Below, piece after piece: positions 7,398 to 15,399 of a stretch of 64,000 nucleotides of DNA. A program made the position numbers and the translations under genes. The stretch comes from Lewinellaceae bacterium (GTDB taxonomy: Bacteria > Bacteroidota > Bacteroidia > Chitinophagales > Saprospiraceae). The notes under the pieces were generated by a model, which worked only from the letters and a program-made list of their open reading frames with translations, was not told where the DNA came from and ran no database searches. How positions within the stretch are numbered: the first letter of the stretch is position 1; every line of letters begins with the position of its first letter. The stretch is from contig JADJFA010000009.1 of NCBI GenBank assembly GCA_016708875.1, positions 186,001-250,000 on the forward strand, given 5' to 3'.

Positions 7398-9434
7398 ATG
7401 AAACAGCTACTGCCCCCTCCTTCGCTCCAGCCTTCGCTAAGGCTTCGGCAGGTAAAAAAGCTACGGCGGGTAAAACTGCTACTGCTACTGCTACTGCCAC
7501 TGCATTTACTTGCACAAAACACTGCCAAACGCGACAGCCTTCTAAACCTCGCTGCTACCGCTCCGGCAGATACGGTCCGCGTGTGGGCTTTAATGGAAGT
7601 TGGCAAACTTTACACCCAGTCAATGCCCGACACCGCCCTGCGGTACTTCGACCAGGCGCTGGCATTGGCAGAAAAAGTCAAATTCGAGCGCGGCATCGCC
7701 AAATGCCGTATCAATCGCTCTGCACCATACAACAACCTGGGCCGTTACCGCGATTGCATTGCTGATTGTCAGGTAGCTATTCCTATTTGCGAACGGCTGG
7801 GCATGAAAAAGGAGTTGGTGGCGATCTACAACAACATGGGCAATGCCTGGGATTTTCTCGGCAACCGCTGGCAGGCCATTGAGGCATTTTCAAAAGCCCT
7901 GCGGGCTATGGAGGGGGTAGCACTGCCGCCACATTTTCCACTCGTGGTGCGCAACAACATGTCGCGGCAATACGGCGACCTGGGTTTGCACGATAAAGAA
8001 TTTGAATACGGTCAAAAATCCTATGAGGAAGCCACTGCGCACGGCGATTCGGCGCAAGTGGCTGCCGCGCTGCACATCATGGCCGCGGCTGCTTTAAAAA
8101 TGCACCGCGACGATGAGGCGCTTGGCTACTGCCGCCGCGTGGAGCGTCTTGCACGAGCCGAAGAAGACCCCACGCTGCTCGTGTTCGCCCTCAATAACAT
8201 CGCCGTCATGACCCATGACGAGCAGCCCACAGAGGCAGAAAAAATGGTACGGGAAGCATTGGATGTTTCACAGAAAGCGGGCGATCTGTTCGGAGAGGTC
8301 AGTGCCTTGGAATCTATGGCGCGATTTGCACTTTGGAAAAAGGATTTCAAATCCGCCCAAAAAAACGCGCAAGAAGGACGTGAAAAAGCCCAGAAAGAGG
8401 GCATGAACGACGAGGTTGCCAATTGCCTGCTCATCCTCTCCGATGTAGCCCTCGCTAAGGGCGACATCGGACAGTATCGTGCACTGCGCCAGCAGTATTC
8501 TGACATGAGCGACACCCTCGCCAACACCAACCTTGTACACGCAACACAGGATCTTGAAACCAAATACGAAACCGAAAAGAAAGAACAGCAAATCGTATCG
8601 CTGGAACGGGAACGAGAATTGCAAAAACTGCGCCTTCGTCAAAAAAACGGTCTCATCGGTGGCCTGGCAGGGCTTTCGGGGCTGCTGTTTTTAACGGGGT
8701 TCCTCACAGTTCGCAACCTCCGCCACCGCCGACGTTTGGCGGAACAAGAAGTCAAAATCCAACAACAACAACTTACTCAACTTAAACAGGAACAGCAACT
8801 CAGCGTCGCCGATGCAGTACTACGCAGTCAGGAAGACGAGCGCAGCCGCCTCGCCCGCGACCTCCACGACGGACTTGGCGGGATGCTTTCCGGTGTAAAA
8901 CAATCTCTGAACGGTATGAAAGGCAATCAAATCCTCAGCGAAACCGGGGCAGTGGCCCTCGGCCAAGTCATCGGCGACCTCGACCGCTCAATCGGCGAAC
9001 TTCGCCACATTGCCCGCAACATGATGCCCGAAGCTCTTGTGCGGTTTGGCCTCAAAGATGCGCTGCACGACTATTGCGACCACCTTCGGCTTACGAGCGG
9101 CTTAGTCGTTCACTATCAGGCTTTTGGCCTTGATAAACGTCTGCCGCAGCAGACAGAAGTCATTCTTTTCCGCATCGTGCAGGAGCTGCTCAACAACATC
9201 GTCAAACACGCCGATGCCCGGCAAGTGCTGGTGCAACTTATGGAAAACGACGACCGTGTGAACCTCACAGTCGAAGACGACGGCAAGGGCTTTGATCCCG
9301 AAAAATTGAAAATTGCCCCTGGTGTGGGTTGGCTCAATATCCAATCGCGGGTGGAGTACCTTGGAGGTACGCTGGATTTGCGGACAGAGCCGGGCAAGGG
9401 GAGTTCGGTGAGTGTGGAATGTGAAGTTAAGTAG
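7398..9434 (+). CDS. TPR sensor histidine kinase, HisKA_3 / NarX-like
   Basis: Order of parts: signal peptide with an unusual arginine-rich and leucine-rich N-terminus, TPR repeats over roughly residues 50-390, a coiled coil, one membrane helix (LIGGLAGLSGLLFLTGFLTV), a second coiled coil rich in Gln, a HisKA_3 domain with the phospho-acceptor His in RLARDLHDGLGGMLSGVK, and a HATPase (VQELLNNIVKHADA, VEDDGKGFD, GWLNIQSRVEYLGG). This is the standard Bacteroidota layout of a periplasmic TPR sensor kinase that signals to a LuxR-type response regulator. No regulator is adjacent; the nearest is at 15396-16019. The start at 7398 is the last ATG before the signal peptide. The coding region near 7416-7502 consists of repeat DNA. 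The stop codon lies in the first copy of a family D repeat. Confidence 0.88.
   Translation: MKQLLPPPSLQPSLRLRQVKKLRRVKLLLLLLLPLHLLAQNTAKRDSLLNLAATAPADTVRVWALMEVGKLYTQSMPDTALRYFDQALALAEKVKFERGIAKCRINRSAPYNNLGRYRDCIADCQVAIPICERLGMKKELVAIYNNMGNAWDFLGNRWQAIEAFSKALRAMEGVALPPHFPLVVRNNMSRQYGDLGLHDKEFEYGQKSYEEATAHGDSAQVAAALHIMAAAALKMHRDDEALGYCRRVERLARAEEDPTLLVFALNNIAVMTHDEQPTEAEKMVREALDVSQKAGDLFGEVSALESMARFALWKKDFKSAQKNAQEGREKAQKEGMNDEVANCLLILSDVALAKGDIGQYRALRQQYSDMSDTLANTNLVHATQDLETKYETEKKEQQIVSLERERELQKLRLRQKNGLIGGLAGLSGLLFLTGFLTVRNLRHRRRLAEQEVKIQQQQLTQLKQEQQLSVADAVLRSQEDERSRLARDLHDGLGGMLSGVKQSLNGMKGNQILSETGAVALGQVIGDLDRSIGELRHIARNMMPEALVRFGLKDALHDYCDHLRLTSGLVVHYQAFGLDKRLPQQTEVILFRIVQELLNNIVKHADARQVLVQLMENDDRVNLTVEDDGKGFDPEKLKIAPGVGWLNIQSRVEYLGGTLDLRTEPGKGSSVSVECEVK
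7416..7475 (+). repeat. Family N element inside the kinase signal-peptide region
   Basis: Contains CCTTCGCTAAGGCTTCGGCA followed by GCTACGGCGGGTAAAA, the same words found upstream of the genes starting at 19974, 24896 and 58623. It is directly followed by a CTGCTA microsatellite (about 7480-7502) that encodes the leucine run of the signal peptide. Confidence 0.7.
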
Positions 9435-9543
9435 CAAGTTTAAAGTAGCAAGTTTAAAGTAGCAAGTTTAAAGTAGCAAGTTTAAAGTGGTTCCACAGCT
9501 TGGAATTTGAAACTTGCTACTTGAAACTTGCCACTTGAAACTA
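9428..9543. repeat. Intergenic tandem/inverted repeat, family D
   Basis: Four tandem copies of the 14-mer GTAGCAAGTTTAAA (about 9431-9486) form the left arm. The right arm (about 9508-9543) holds the reverse words GAAACTTGCTACTT. The stop codons of both convergent genes (TAG at 9432-9434, and the acetyltransferase stop at 9541-9543) lie inside the arms. Same family at 19224 and 51750. Confidence 0.85.
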
Positions 9544-10050
9544 ATCTATCTCCATCTCATAAAACCCCAGCACAATTCCCGAATAATGGCTCGGCAGCGC
9601 TGAGGGATCCGCTGGAGCAGCGTTGCCCAGAAATTGAAACCCGTTGCGTAGATAGATTTCTTTCAATTTCAGATTTTCGGCCCATGTGTCGAGCCGGACA
9701 AATTTTTTGCCCAATAATGCGCCATGTAGTAAGGCCCATTCCACAATTGCTCCCACAAAATTCCGGCCTCTAAAATCAGGGTTCGTCACGATGCGGTGGA
9801 GGTATACGGAAGGGTCACGGTCTTTCTCTCCCCAGATAGCAGCGTCAGTATAAGCCGTTACAAAAACACAGGCAACCTGGCCGTCCACTATGATTTTCCA
9901 TTGCCGTTTCTCTGCGATTTCGGATTCAACCAATTGGGTATCGAATGGCAACCAATGCATCTGCGACACTACTTTCTGATGCGCAATGGCAGCGTCGTAG
10001 AGATTGAAAATGGTTTCTAAATCGCTGTGGGCGCTATTGAGAATTTCCAT
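9541..10050 (-). CDS. GNAT-family N-acetyltransferase
   Basis: A 169-residue single-domain GNAT protein. The acetyl-CoA binding strand-loop is visible as VYLHRIVTNPDFRGRNFVGA (motif A; here R-G-R-N rather than the usual Q/RxxGxG/A), followed by a helix IVEWALLHGALLGKKFVRLD and the C-terminal LKEIYLRNGFQFLG signature. The length is normal. GNATs transfer an acetyl group to an amine, but the acceptor cannot be read from this sequence. It is convergent with the TPR kinase; upstream of its ATG is a family B hairpin and then the OsmC gene on the same strand. Confidence 0.82.
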   Translation of the reverse strand: MEILNSAHSDLETIFNLYDAAIAHQKVVSQMHWLPFDTQLVESEIAEKRQWKIIVDGQVACVFVTAYTDAAIWGEKDRDPSVYLHRIVTNPDFRGRNFVGAIVEWALLHGALLGKKFVRLDTWAENLKLKEIYLRNGFQFLGNAAPADPSALPSHYSGIVLGFYEMEID

Positions 10051-10068
10051 TGGAATTGTTTTGAAAAT

Positions 10069-10149
10069 ATTTCACACAACGCCACAACGCCAAAACGATA
10101 TAGTTTCTTGATTTTCAAAGAGTTGTGTCGTTGTGGCGCTGTGTAAAAC
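10069..10149. repeat. Intergenic inverted repeat, family B
   Basis: The left arm (CACACAACGCCACAACG, from about 10073) and right arm (GTTGTGTCGTTGTGGCG, up to about 10148) pair imperfectly around a short AT-rich loop. Same family at 11592-11669. Confidence 0.75.
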
Positions 10150-10620
10150 TTACATTGATTTACAAATTGGAACACACTTCACCTCAAAATTTACAGAATT
10201 GGCGATGTAGCATATTTCATGTGCCTTATGATGCAATTCAATTGCTTTTTCAACCATAGAATGTTCTGCAACCGTGACGATTGGATTTAAAGTTACTTCT
10301 TTAAACTGCCCGCCACCTTTCGATTCTTCAATCATAATACCCGTTGCATTATCAATATAATCCACCACAACCACCCCTTCCATTGCACATACGTACAGGT
10401 ACGAAAGCATGTGGCAGGATGATACGGCCGTAACCAACAAATCTTCGGGATTGAGCTTTGTCTTATCGCCCACTGCCGGGTTATCCGTGGTGAGATGCAA
10501 TGCTGGTTTGTTGGCAATGCTTACGGTATGGCTTCTGTCATAATCCCGCACACCACTGGTGCCAGTGCCTTTGTTGCCATGCCATTGGGCTGTGAGTTTG
10601 TAATGGTGTTCTTTGTTCAT
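10150..10620 (-). CDS. OsmC/Ohr-family peroxiredoxin-like protein
   Basis: A 156-residue OsmC-family protein. The redox-active cysteine pair is Cys69 and Cys78 in SSCHMLSYLYVCAMEGVVV, preceded by the usual NPEDLLVTAVSSCH. The family reduces organic hydroperoxides with dithiol donors. The start is the ATG at 10620 (MNKEHHYKLTAQW); the longer in-frame extension upstream is rejected because it is encoded by a family E palindrome. The C-terminus FEVKCVPIC carries two additional Cys. The neighbouring genes on the same strand (EamA, flavin split barrel, DinB) suggest a small stress or detoxification cluster. Confidence 0.86.
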   Translation of the reverse strand: MNKEHHYKLTAQWHGNKGTGTSGVRDYDRSHTVSIANKPALHLTTDNPAVGDKTKLNPEDLLVTAVSSCHMLSYLYVCAMEGVVVVDYIDNATGIMIEESKGGGQFKEVTLNPIVTVAEHSMVEKAIELHHKAHEICYIANSVNFEVKCVPICKSM

Positions 10621-10639
10621 GATTGGATTTAGTTTTGAG

Positions 10640-10674
10640 AACGTGTGGCACACCTCAAAGGTGTGCCACACGTT
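10640..10674. repeat. Perfect intergenic hairpin, family E
   Basis: AACGTGTGGCACACCT (10640-10655), loop CAA, AGGTGTGCCACACGTT (10659-10674): a perfect 16-bp stem between two co-directional minus-strand genes. A near-identical copy lies inside the yidD-like gene at 22932-22966. Confidence 0.88.
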
Positions 10675-10687
10675 AAGTGTCATTCAC

Positions 10688-11578
10688 CTAACCCTTCCTT
10701 ATAAGCACCACGGCCGCCAATATCCCCGCAATACTCAGGGCGTGAATCAATTGAAACTGCTCGCCGTCCAGGATTCCCCAGAACACGGCTACCACGGGGA
10801 TGATGTACGTCGTCGAACTTGCAAACAGGGCGGAAGTATCTTTGATGAGTTTATATTGAATCAATTGTGCAATGGCCGTACCGAAAACGCCCAAAACGAC
10901 CAGTGCCAACAGGGGCATCCACTCAATTTGACCGGGATGATAACTACCGATATTGGGCAAAAAAGCAAGAAAAAACGCCATCAATCCAGTAATCGAAACA
11001 GTCACTGTAGACAACACTACTGCCGGGATGTGCGACAATCGCTGCTTGATCAAATTGATGTTGAACCCATAACAAAGCGCCGCCAAAATAATCAACCCTG
11101 CGTGCCAGTTGAAAGTAATAGCCGTGTTAGAGCGCTCTACTGCCAGTAAAATCGCACAAGCCAAGCCAAGCAGCAGCCCGAAGACCTGATTGATTTTGTA
11201 ACCAATATGGAAAATGAAAATCGAAAAAACAAAGGTAAAAACCGGGGTCAGTCCATTCAACATTGCGGCTACAGAACTTTGCACCTTCATCTGTGCCAGA
11301 CAAAACAAAAACGCTGGAATGAACATACCCAACAAAGCCGTCAGCACTACGTAGCCATATTGTCCACGAGGGATTTTCCCGAAATTGCCCAGACCAAACG
11401 GCAAAAATGCAAGACCCGCAGACATCAGTCGTATCGTGGCGGCTTCAAAATACCCAAAACCAGTCAGGCCCTTTTTGATCAATATGAAACTGCTGCCCCA
11501 AATCAGAGAAAGCAGTATCAGGTAAACCCATTTGGCAAGTGATTGATTTTTATTTGCGAGTGCGAGTGTAGTGGGCAT
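10688..11578 (-). CDS. EamA-family (DMT) transporter
   Basis: A 296-residue protein with about ten hydrophobic helices in two EamA repeats: the first starts WVYLILLSLIWGSSFILIKK (the typical WGSSF motif) and the second FNWHAGLIILAALCYGFNIN. It ends in AGILAAVVLIRKG. DMT exporters move metabolites or drugs out of the cell. In this neighbourhood, next to a MocR regulator and flavin split-barrel proteins, a role in PLP-related or amino-acid metabolite export is possible but unproven. The start is ATG at 11578. Hairpins lie on both sides (family E downstream, family B upstream). Confidence 0.85.
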   Translation of the reverse strand: MPTTLALANKNQSLAKWVYLILLSLIWGSSFILIKKGLTGFGYFEAATIRLMSAGLAFLPFGLGNFGKIPRGQYGYVVLTALLGMFIPAFLFCLAQMKVQSSVAAMLNGLTPVFTFVFSIFIFHIGYKINQVFGLLLGLACAILLAVERSNTAITFNWHAGLIILAALCYGFNINLIKQRLSHIPAVVLSTVTVSITGLMAFFLAFLPNIGSYHPGQIEWMPLLALVVLGVFGTAIAQLIQYKLIKDTSALFASSTTYIIPVVAVFWGILDGEQFQLIHALSIAGILAAVVLIRKG

Positions 11579-11591
11579 TTTGTTTTATAGA

Positions 11592-11669
11592 TTTTTTTCA
11601 CACAACGCCACAACGGCAATACGCTTTACCAAAACGTTGTGTCGTTGTGTCGTTGTGTGAAATTTTTCA
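11592..11669. repeat. Intergenic inverted repeat, family B
   Basis: The left arm CACACAACGCCACAACG (from about 11600) pairs with the right-arm words GTTGTGTCGTTGTGTGAAA. The right arm contains one more GTCGTTGT word than the left. The stop codon of the next gene (11667-11669) ends the right arm. Confidence 0.75.
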
Positions 11670-12314
11670 CCGCTGATAGTTAAGCAGATAATCCGGCAAG
11701 GGAATTCCCTGCTTCCCGTTTTCATCCACCACAGGTTCAAGTGTACCAAGTTTCAACGGGACTACCCCCGCCCACACATTCAGATCCATGTCCTCCGGAT
11801 CGTCCATCACGCCATGCGCCCGAAACTTGACGGACGCTTCCTCGATTTCCACGGCGATGAACATCGTTTTTTTCATGTCGCTCGCATCTGGTTGCCGGGC
11901 ATCTGCCCAGCGCCCAGGCATCACATGTTCGGTGAATCGCTCGGCGGCCAACCAGCGCTCGGCATCAGTGTCCACCAGGCGCGTTTTGCCAAAAGCCACC
12001 ACCGAACGGTAATTCATGGAATGATTGAAAACGGAGCGGGCCAGCACCAGTCCGTCGAGCAAAGTCACACTTACACATACCGGAATCCCCTTGGCCATTT
12101 GCATAAAAAAATGACTGCCAACGGAGCCGTGCAAATACAGCGTATTGTCTACACGGCAATAGCCCGTTGGAATGATAAATGGCTGTCCCTCAAGATTAAA
12201 TGCAACGTGGCAGACCAGGCCTTCGTCCAAAATGGCATCTCGGCTGGCGGGTTGCATATCATAACGTTTGGGGTAATACCGACTGCCTTCGGTGCGGGTT
12301 GTTTTTGCTTTCAT
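11667..12314 (-). CDS. Pyridoxamine 5'-phosphate oxidase-like flavin split-barrel protein
   Basis: A 215-residue member of the FMN-binding split-barrel superfamily (pyridoxamine 5'-phosphate oxidase-like, NimA-like subgroup). Visible landmarks are DAILDEGLVCHVAFNLEGQP, FIIPTGYCRVDNTLYLHGS, VCVSVTLLDGLVLARS and the NYRSVVAFGKTRLV strand. True PdxH enzymes differ, so this is probably a flavin or heme binding relative rather than the vitamin B6 enzyme. It is followed upstream by DinB with an 11-nt gap, suggesting co-transcription in the order DinB, this gene, EamA, OsmC. The cluster is divergent from a MocR-type regulator that likely controls it. Confidence 0.83.
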   Translation of the reverse strand: MKAKTTRTEGSRYYPKRYDMQPASRDAILDEGLVCHVAFNLEGQPFIIPTGYCRVDNTLYLHGSVGSHFFMQMAKGIPVCVSVTLLDGLVLARSVFNHSMNYRSVVAFGKTRLVDTDAERWLAAERFTEHVMPGRWADARQPDASDMKKTMFIAVEIEEASVKFRAHGVMDDPEDMDLNVWAGVVPLKLGTLEPVVDENGKQGIPLPDYLLNYQR

Positions 12315-12324
12315 AGCTTAAAAA

Positions 12325-12852
12325 TTAAACGGTTTGAAGCAAAAGAAAATACCGCTCTTCCATGATTCGGAAGTGGTGGTTTTGATGTCCGACGAGGGTA
12401 AACCCAATCGCCAAAACGCTCAATTCAGATTTGAACATAATCCCGGTTCGACGCAGCGCAGTTTCTTCGAATGAGTCGAAAAGCATCCTGGTGCTCTCTC
12501 GAACACAGCGAAGTTCAGCCAACACATCCTCTAAAGAGCGTCTGTTTGCCCCGGAGTTATCGGCAAACAAGTTTTCATCAAAACCCGGCAGCGCTGTTTT
12601 GTCGTTGCGGGCAAAGCGCATGGCGCGGTAGGCGAAGACGCGTTCACAGTCAGTGATATGTTGGAATATATCTCGAATCGTCCATTTTCCTGGCGCATAC
12701 ACTTGGTCGCCGATGGCATGGAGTTTTTCGAGATCAAGCGCATCGATGGCAGTAATACTCTGCTGTAATGCTGCTGAAAGATCAAGATCGCCTACTTGAT
12801 TGATGTAGGTGTCAAAATAGCACGGCGTGTGCGGCACATCTGAAATTTTCAT
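12325..12852 (-). CDS. DinB-family putative metal-dependent hydrolase
   Basis: A 175-residue four-helix DinB/YfiT-type protein. Metal-binding histidines are seen in WTIRDIFQHITDCERVFAYR and in TLVGHQNHHFRIMEERYFLL, the expected two-His-plus-one arrangement. The family includes thiol-transferases and proteins of unknown activity. It is the first gene of the minus-strand cluster, and its ATG at 12852 faces the divergent regulator gene across about 140 nt containing three direct repeats. Confidence 0.85.
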   Translation of the reverse strand: MKISDVPHTPCYFDTYINQVGDLDLSAALQQSITAIDALDLEKLHAIGDQVYAPGKWTIRDIFQHITDCERVFAYRAMRFARNDKTALPGFDENLFADNSGANRRSLEDVLAELRCVRESTRMLFDSFEETALRRTGIMFKSELSVLAIGFTLVGHQNHHFRIMEERYFLLLQTV

Positions 12853-12889
12853 AAAAATGGATGTTTTCAGGGTGCAAAATTAGGATGTA

Positions 12890-12937
12890 ATTGGACTATT
12901 CAAATCGGCCAGTTTTTAAATATTAGATAGGCCGGTT
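12890..12937. promoter_or_regulatory. Three direct repeats, candidate MocR operator
   Basis: ATTGGACTATT (12890-12900), ATCGGCCAGTT (12904-12914) and ATAGGCCGGTT (12927-12937) fit ATNGGMCNRTT in the same orientation, with start-to-start distances of 14 and 23. They lie between the divergent DinB and MocR genes. MocR/PdxR regulators are known to bind direct repeats, so this is the expected position and geometry. Binding itself is inferred. Confidence 0.6.
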
Positions 12938-12990
12938 ACTAAAAATAGCCATCTATGCAATTTCTTTGTGGGACAATTATGTCCTTGTCT

Positions 12991-14458
12991 ATGTTGCCTT
13001 ACTCCACGCTTATTTCCTTGGATAAAACAGCTAAAACCCCTGTTTTTCTGCAAATCGCCGCTGCGTTGACTGAGAACATCCGGCGGGGCATCATCCCCTC
13101 TGGCGCACGACTGCCCGGCACACGCAGCATGGCCGAGGCCCTTTGTTTGCATCGAAAAACCGTGGTGGCGGCCTATGAGGAATTACTCGCCCAAGGCTGG
13201 CTAGAAACCCAAAATTCCCGTGGCACTTTTGTCAGCCAAAAATTGCCTGATATCAGGCCTATTTCGTTTAAAAAAAGCGCTATTTCTGCGCCTTCACATG
13301 CGCCACCCAAAGCGGGCTTTCCGTTCAAAGCGGATCCTTTGCTAAAATTACCCCTCGTCAAAAGTTCGAATGCGCTGGCTTTCAACGACGGTTTCCCAGA
13401 TGTACGCATCGCACCCTGGGATGCGCTCAGTCGTGCTTACCGGACTGCCCTTCGGCAAGGCTTTCGCAAAAACCTGCTCTTTTATGGTGAAACCACTGGC
13501 GAACCCTCCTTCGGATGGCCATGACCGAATACCTCCGTGAAAGTCGCGGACTGCCTATAACAATAGATAATGTGTTGATTACCAGAGGAACTATGATGGC
13601 CATACACCTTGCCGTGCAGTGCATCGTACAGCCCGGCGAAGTGGTGGTGGTCGGCGAGGTTTCGTACACCTCCTGCAATCTAATCATCAAACAGAGTGGT
13701 GCAAAGCTAATGACCGTGCCCGTAGATGAACATGGGATTGACGTGGAAGCCATTGAGCAGCTTTGCCAAAAAACGCCCATTCGGATGGTCTATGTCACGC
13801 CACATCATCAGCATCCGACTACCGTAATCATGCCTGCCGAACGACGGCTTCGCTTGTTGCAATTGGCCAAAACACACGGCTTTTGTATCCTTGAAGATGA
13901 TTACGATTACGATTTCCACTACAACAGCAATCCGATTTTACCGCTCGCAGCGGCAGATTCGGGCCGAAATGTGGTCTATGTTGGTTCCTTGAGCAAGGTG
14001 TTTTCCCCGGCCTTGCGCGTGGGTTATGTGGTTGCTCCGGCAGAAGTCATTGAGGCGATGGCCAACCTGAGGCGCATCATTGACCGGCAGGGCGACAACC
14101 TTTTGGAAGCAGCCGTAGCGGTGCTTTTTCGGGACGGCGAAATGCGCCGCCATTTGAAAAAAGCACAAAAAATTTACCACCACCGCCGCGATCTGTTTTG
14201 TGAAATGCTGAAAACGGAATTGGGAAACGAAATCGAATTTTCCAAACCTACTGGAGGCTTGGCGGTGTGGGCGCGATTTGACCCTGCAATCTCCCTTCCC
14301 GAAGTGGCGCAAAAAGCCGTGAAAAAGGGCTTTGGATTTCGGACGGACTGCATTACGGCCCTAAACTCAACGCCACGCGCCTGGGCTTTGCTGCGGTCAA
14401 TGAGGAAGAAATCGAGCGCGGGATGAGCGTTTTAAAAAGTGTGATACGAAAGGGTTAG
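12991..14458 (+). CDS. MocR/PdxR-type GntR regulator with aminotransferase domain (two apparent frame breaks)
   Basis: The N-terminal winged helix is complete: PVFLQIAAALTENIRRGIIP, GARLPGTRSMAEALCLHRKT and QGWLETQNSRGTFVS. The C-terminal fold-type I aminotransferase domain includes RMVYVTPHHQHPTTVIM, ILEDDYDYDFHYNSNPI and the PLP-lysine region VYVGSLSKVFSPALRVGYVV. The frame breaks at about 13512 (one base missing between GEPSF and RMAMTEYL) and again at about 14334, after which ISDGLHYGPKLNATRLGF continues to a stop at 14458. Both breaks are one-base losses beside short runs. MocR proteins sense PLP and regulate vitamin B6 or amine metabolism genes. The start at 12991 (MLPYSTLISLDK) matches the usual start of this family; 12955 and 12979 are alternatives. 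Confidence 0.82.
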
Positions 14459-14497
14459 TGGTCGACGACTTGGAGTCTGTTAGCCCCTTGCATTCAC

Positions 14498-14664
14498 AAA
14501 AAGCCGCGTAGCGGCGACATTATGGTAGCCCAAAGGGCGGTAAGGTGATAAGAACCGCGTAGCGGTGACATTATAACAACGATTAAAATGCCACCGCTAC
14601 GCGGTTCCGAAAAATTCTTCGACCGCTAAAGCTACCATAATGTCGCCGCTACGCGGCTTTTATG
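14498..14664. repeat. Compound nested palindrome, family G
   Basis: The outer copies at about 14498-14529 and 14631-14662 are exact reverse complements over 31 nt (AAAAGCCGCGTAGCGGC, then GACATTATGGTAGC). Inside lies a second inverted pair with a related stem (GAACCGCGTAGCGGT at 14552 and its complement at 14592-14607). Each monomer is itself a small hairpin, GCCGC-GTA-GCGGC. It fills most of the gap between the MocR gene and the next gene; I see no coding potential in it. Confidence 0.85.
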
Positions 14665-14725
14665 CATTGGTAAAGTAAACCTACCATAACACACGTTAGT
14701 TATCAATTGCCTTAAAAAAATATGT

Positions 14726-15283
14726 ATGGGAAAATTTCACGAATCCATCCTCCCAACCCATCAGGAATTCATCAAAAAGCAACACCTGTTTTTTGTCTGC
14801 ACAGCCCCGCTGGATGCAAGCGGCCACATCAATATTTCCCCAAAAGGACTAGATACTTTCCGGGTTTTGTCAGATAAAAAGGTCGCTTACATGGATTTTA
14901 TCGGCAGCGGCAACGAGACTTCGGCGCATACCCTTGAAAATGGACGCATCACGTTCATGTTTTGCGCTTTCCAAGGCCCGCCGAACATCTTGCGTCTGTA
15001 TGGGAAAGGTGTCACAGTGTTGCCTGGTACAGAGCACTGGGAGGAATATGCACAACATTTCAATCTTTACCCCAGCACTCGCCAAATAATCGTAGCGGAT
15101 ATTGACCTGGTCGGCACGTCCTGTGGGTATGGCGTTCCCTTATATGAATATTCAGGAGAGCGTCGGATACTGTTCGATTGGGCGGAGCGAAAAGGGGAGG
15201 CGGGACTGAGCACCTACATTCAGGAAAAGAATTTGAAAAGTCTGGATGGGCTGCCGACAGACTATGCATTGAAAAATAATTAA
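14726..15283 (+). CDS. Pyridoxamine 5'-phosphate oxidase-family protein
   Basis: A 185-residue FMN split-barrel family protein of a different subgroup from the one at 11667. The start region KFHESILPTHQEFIKKQHLF is followed by FVCTAPLDASGHINISPKGL, VAYMDFIGSGNETSAHTLEN and ITFMFCAFQGPPNILRLYGK, which is the common signature of this subfamily (ISPKG, GSGNET, PNILRL). The substrate is unknown; flavin binding is inferred from the family. It follows the MocR gene on the same strand but is separated from it by the compound palindrome. Its stop codon (15281-15283) lies in the arm of a family C hairpin. Confidence 0.84.
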   Translation: MGKFHESILPTHQEFIKKQHLFFVCTAPLDASGHINISPKGLDTFRVLSDKKVAYMDFIGSGNETSAHTLENGRITFMFCAFQGPPNILRLYGKGVTVLPGTEHWEEYAQHFNLYPSTRQIIVADIDLVGTSCGYGVPLYEYSGERRILFDWAERKGEAGLSTYIQEKNLKSLDGLPTDYALKNN

Positions 15284-15399
15284 ACCGCAAAACCGCAAAA
15301 TTGAAAACAGGAAAACCGCAAAATCAGGCCAAGCAGCAGGTCTCTTGGCGTCTTGATTTTGCGGTTTTACATTTTCAATTTTGCGGTTTTGCGGTTTAA
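15280..15399. repeat. Long bidirectional hairpin between convergent genes, family C
   Basis: Arms 15280-15325 and 15354-15399 are reverse complements over 46 nt with only a few mismatches (words TTAAACCGCAAAACCGC and AAAACCGCAAAATCA). The loop is 28 nt. Both flanking stop codons, at 15281-15283 (plus) and 15396-15398 (minus), are inside the arms. This is the clearest case of the word-built hairpins acting as a shared gene end. Confidence 0.9.

Noticed and set aside
9431..9486. CRISPR-like array of 14-nt repeats
   Set aside because: Repeats are directly tandem without spacers, no cas genes are near, and the words match a dispersed hairpin family.
10621..10683. Longer OsmC start giving MTLNVWHTFEVCHTF at the N-terminus
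   Set aside because: These residues come from the family E palindrome; the ATG at 10620 matches the family.
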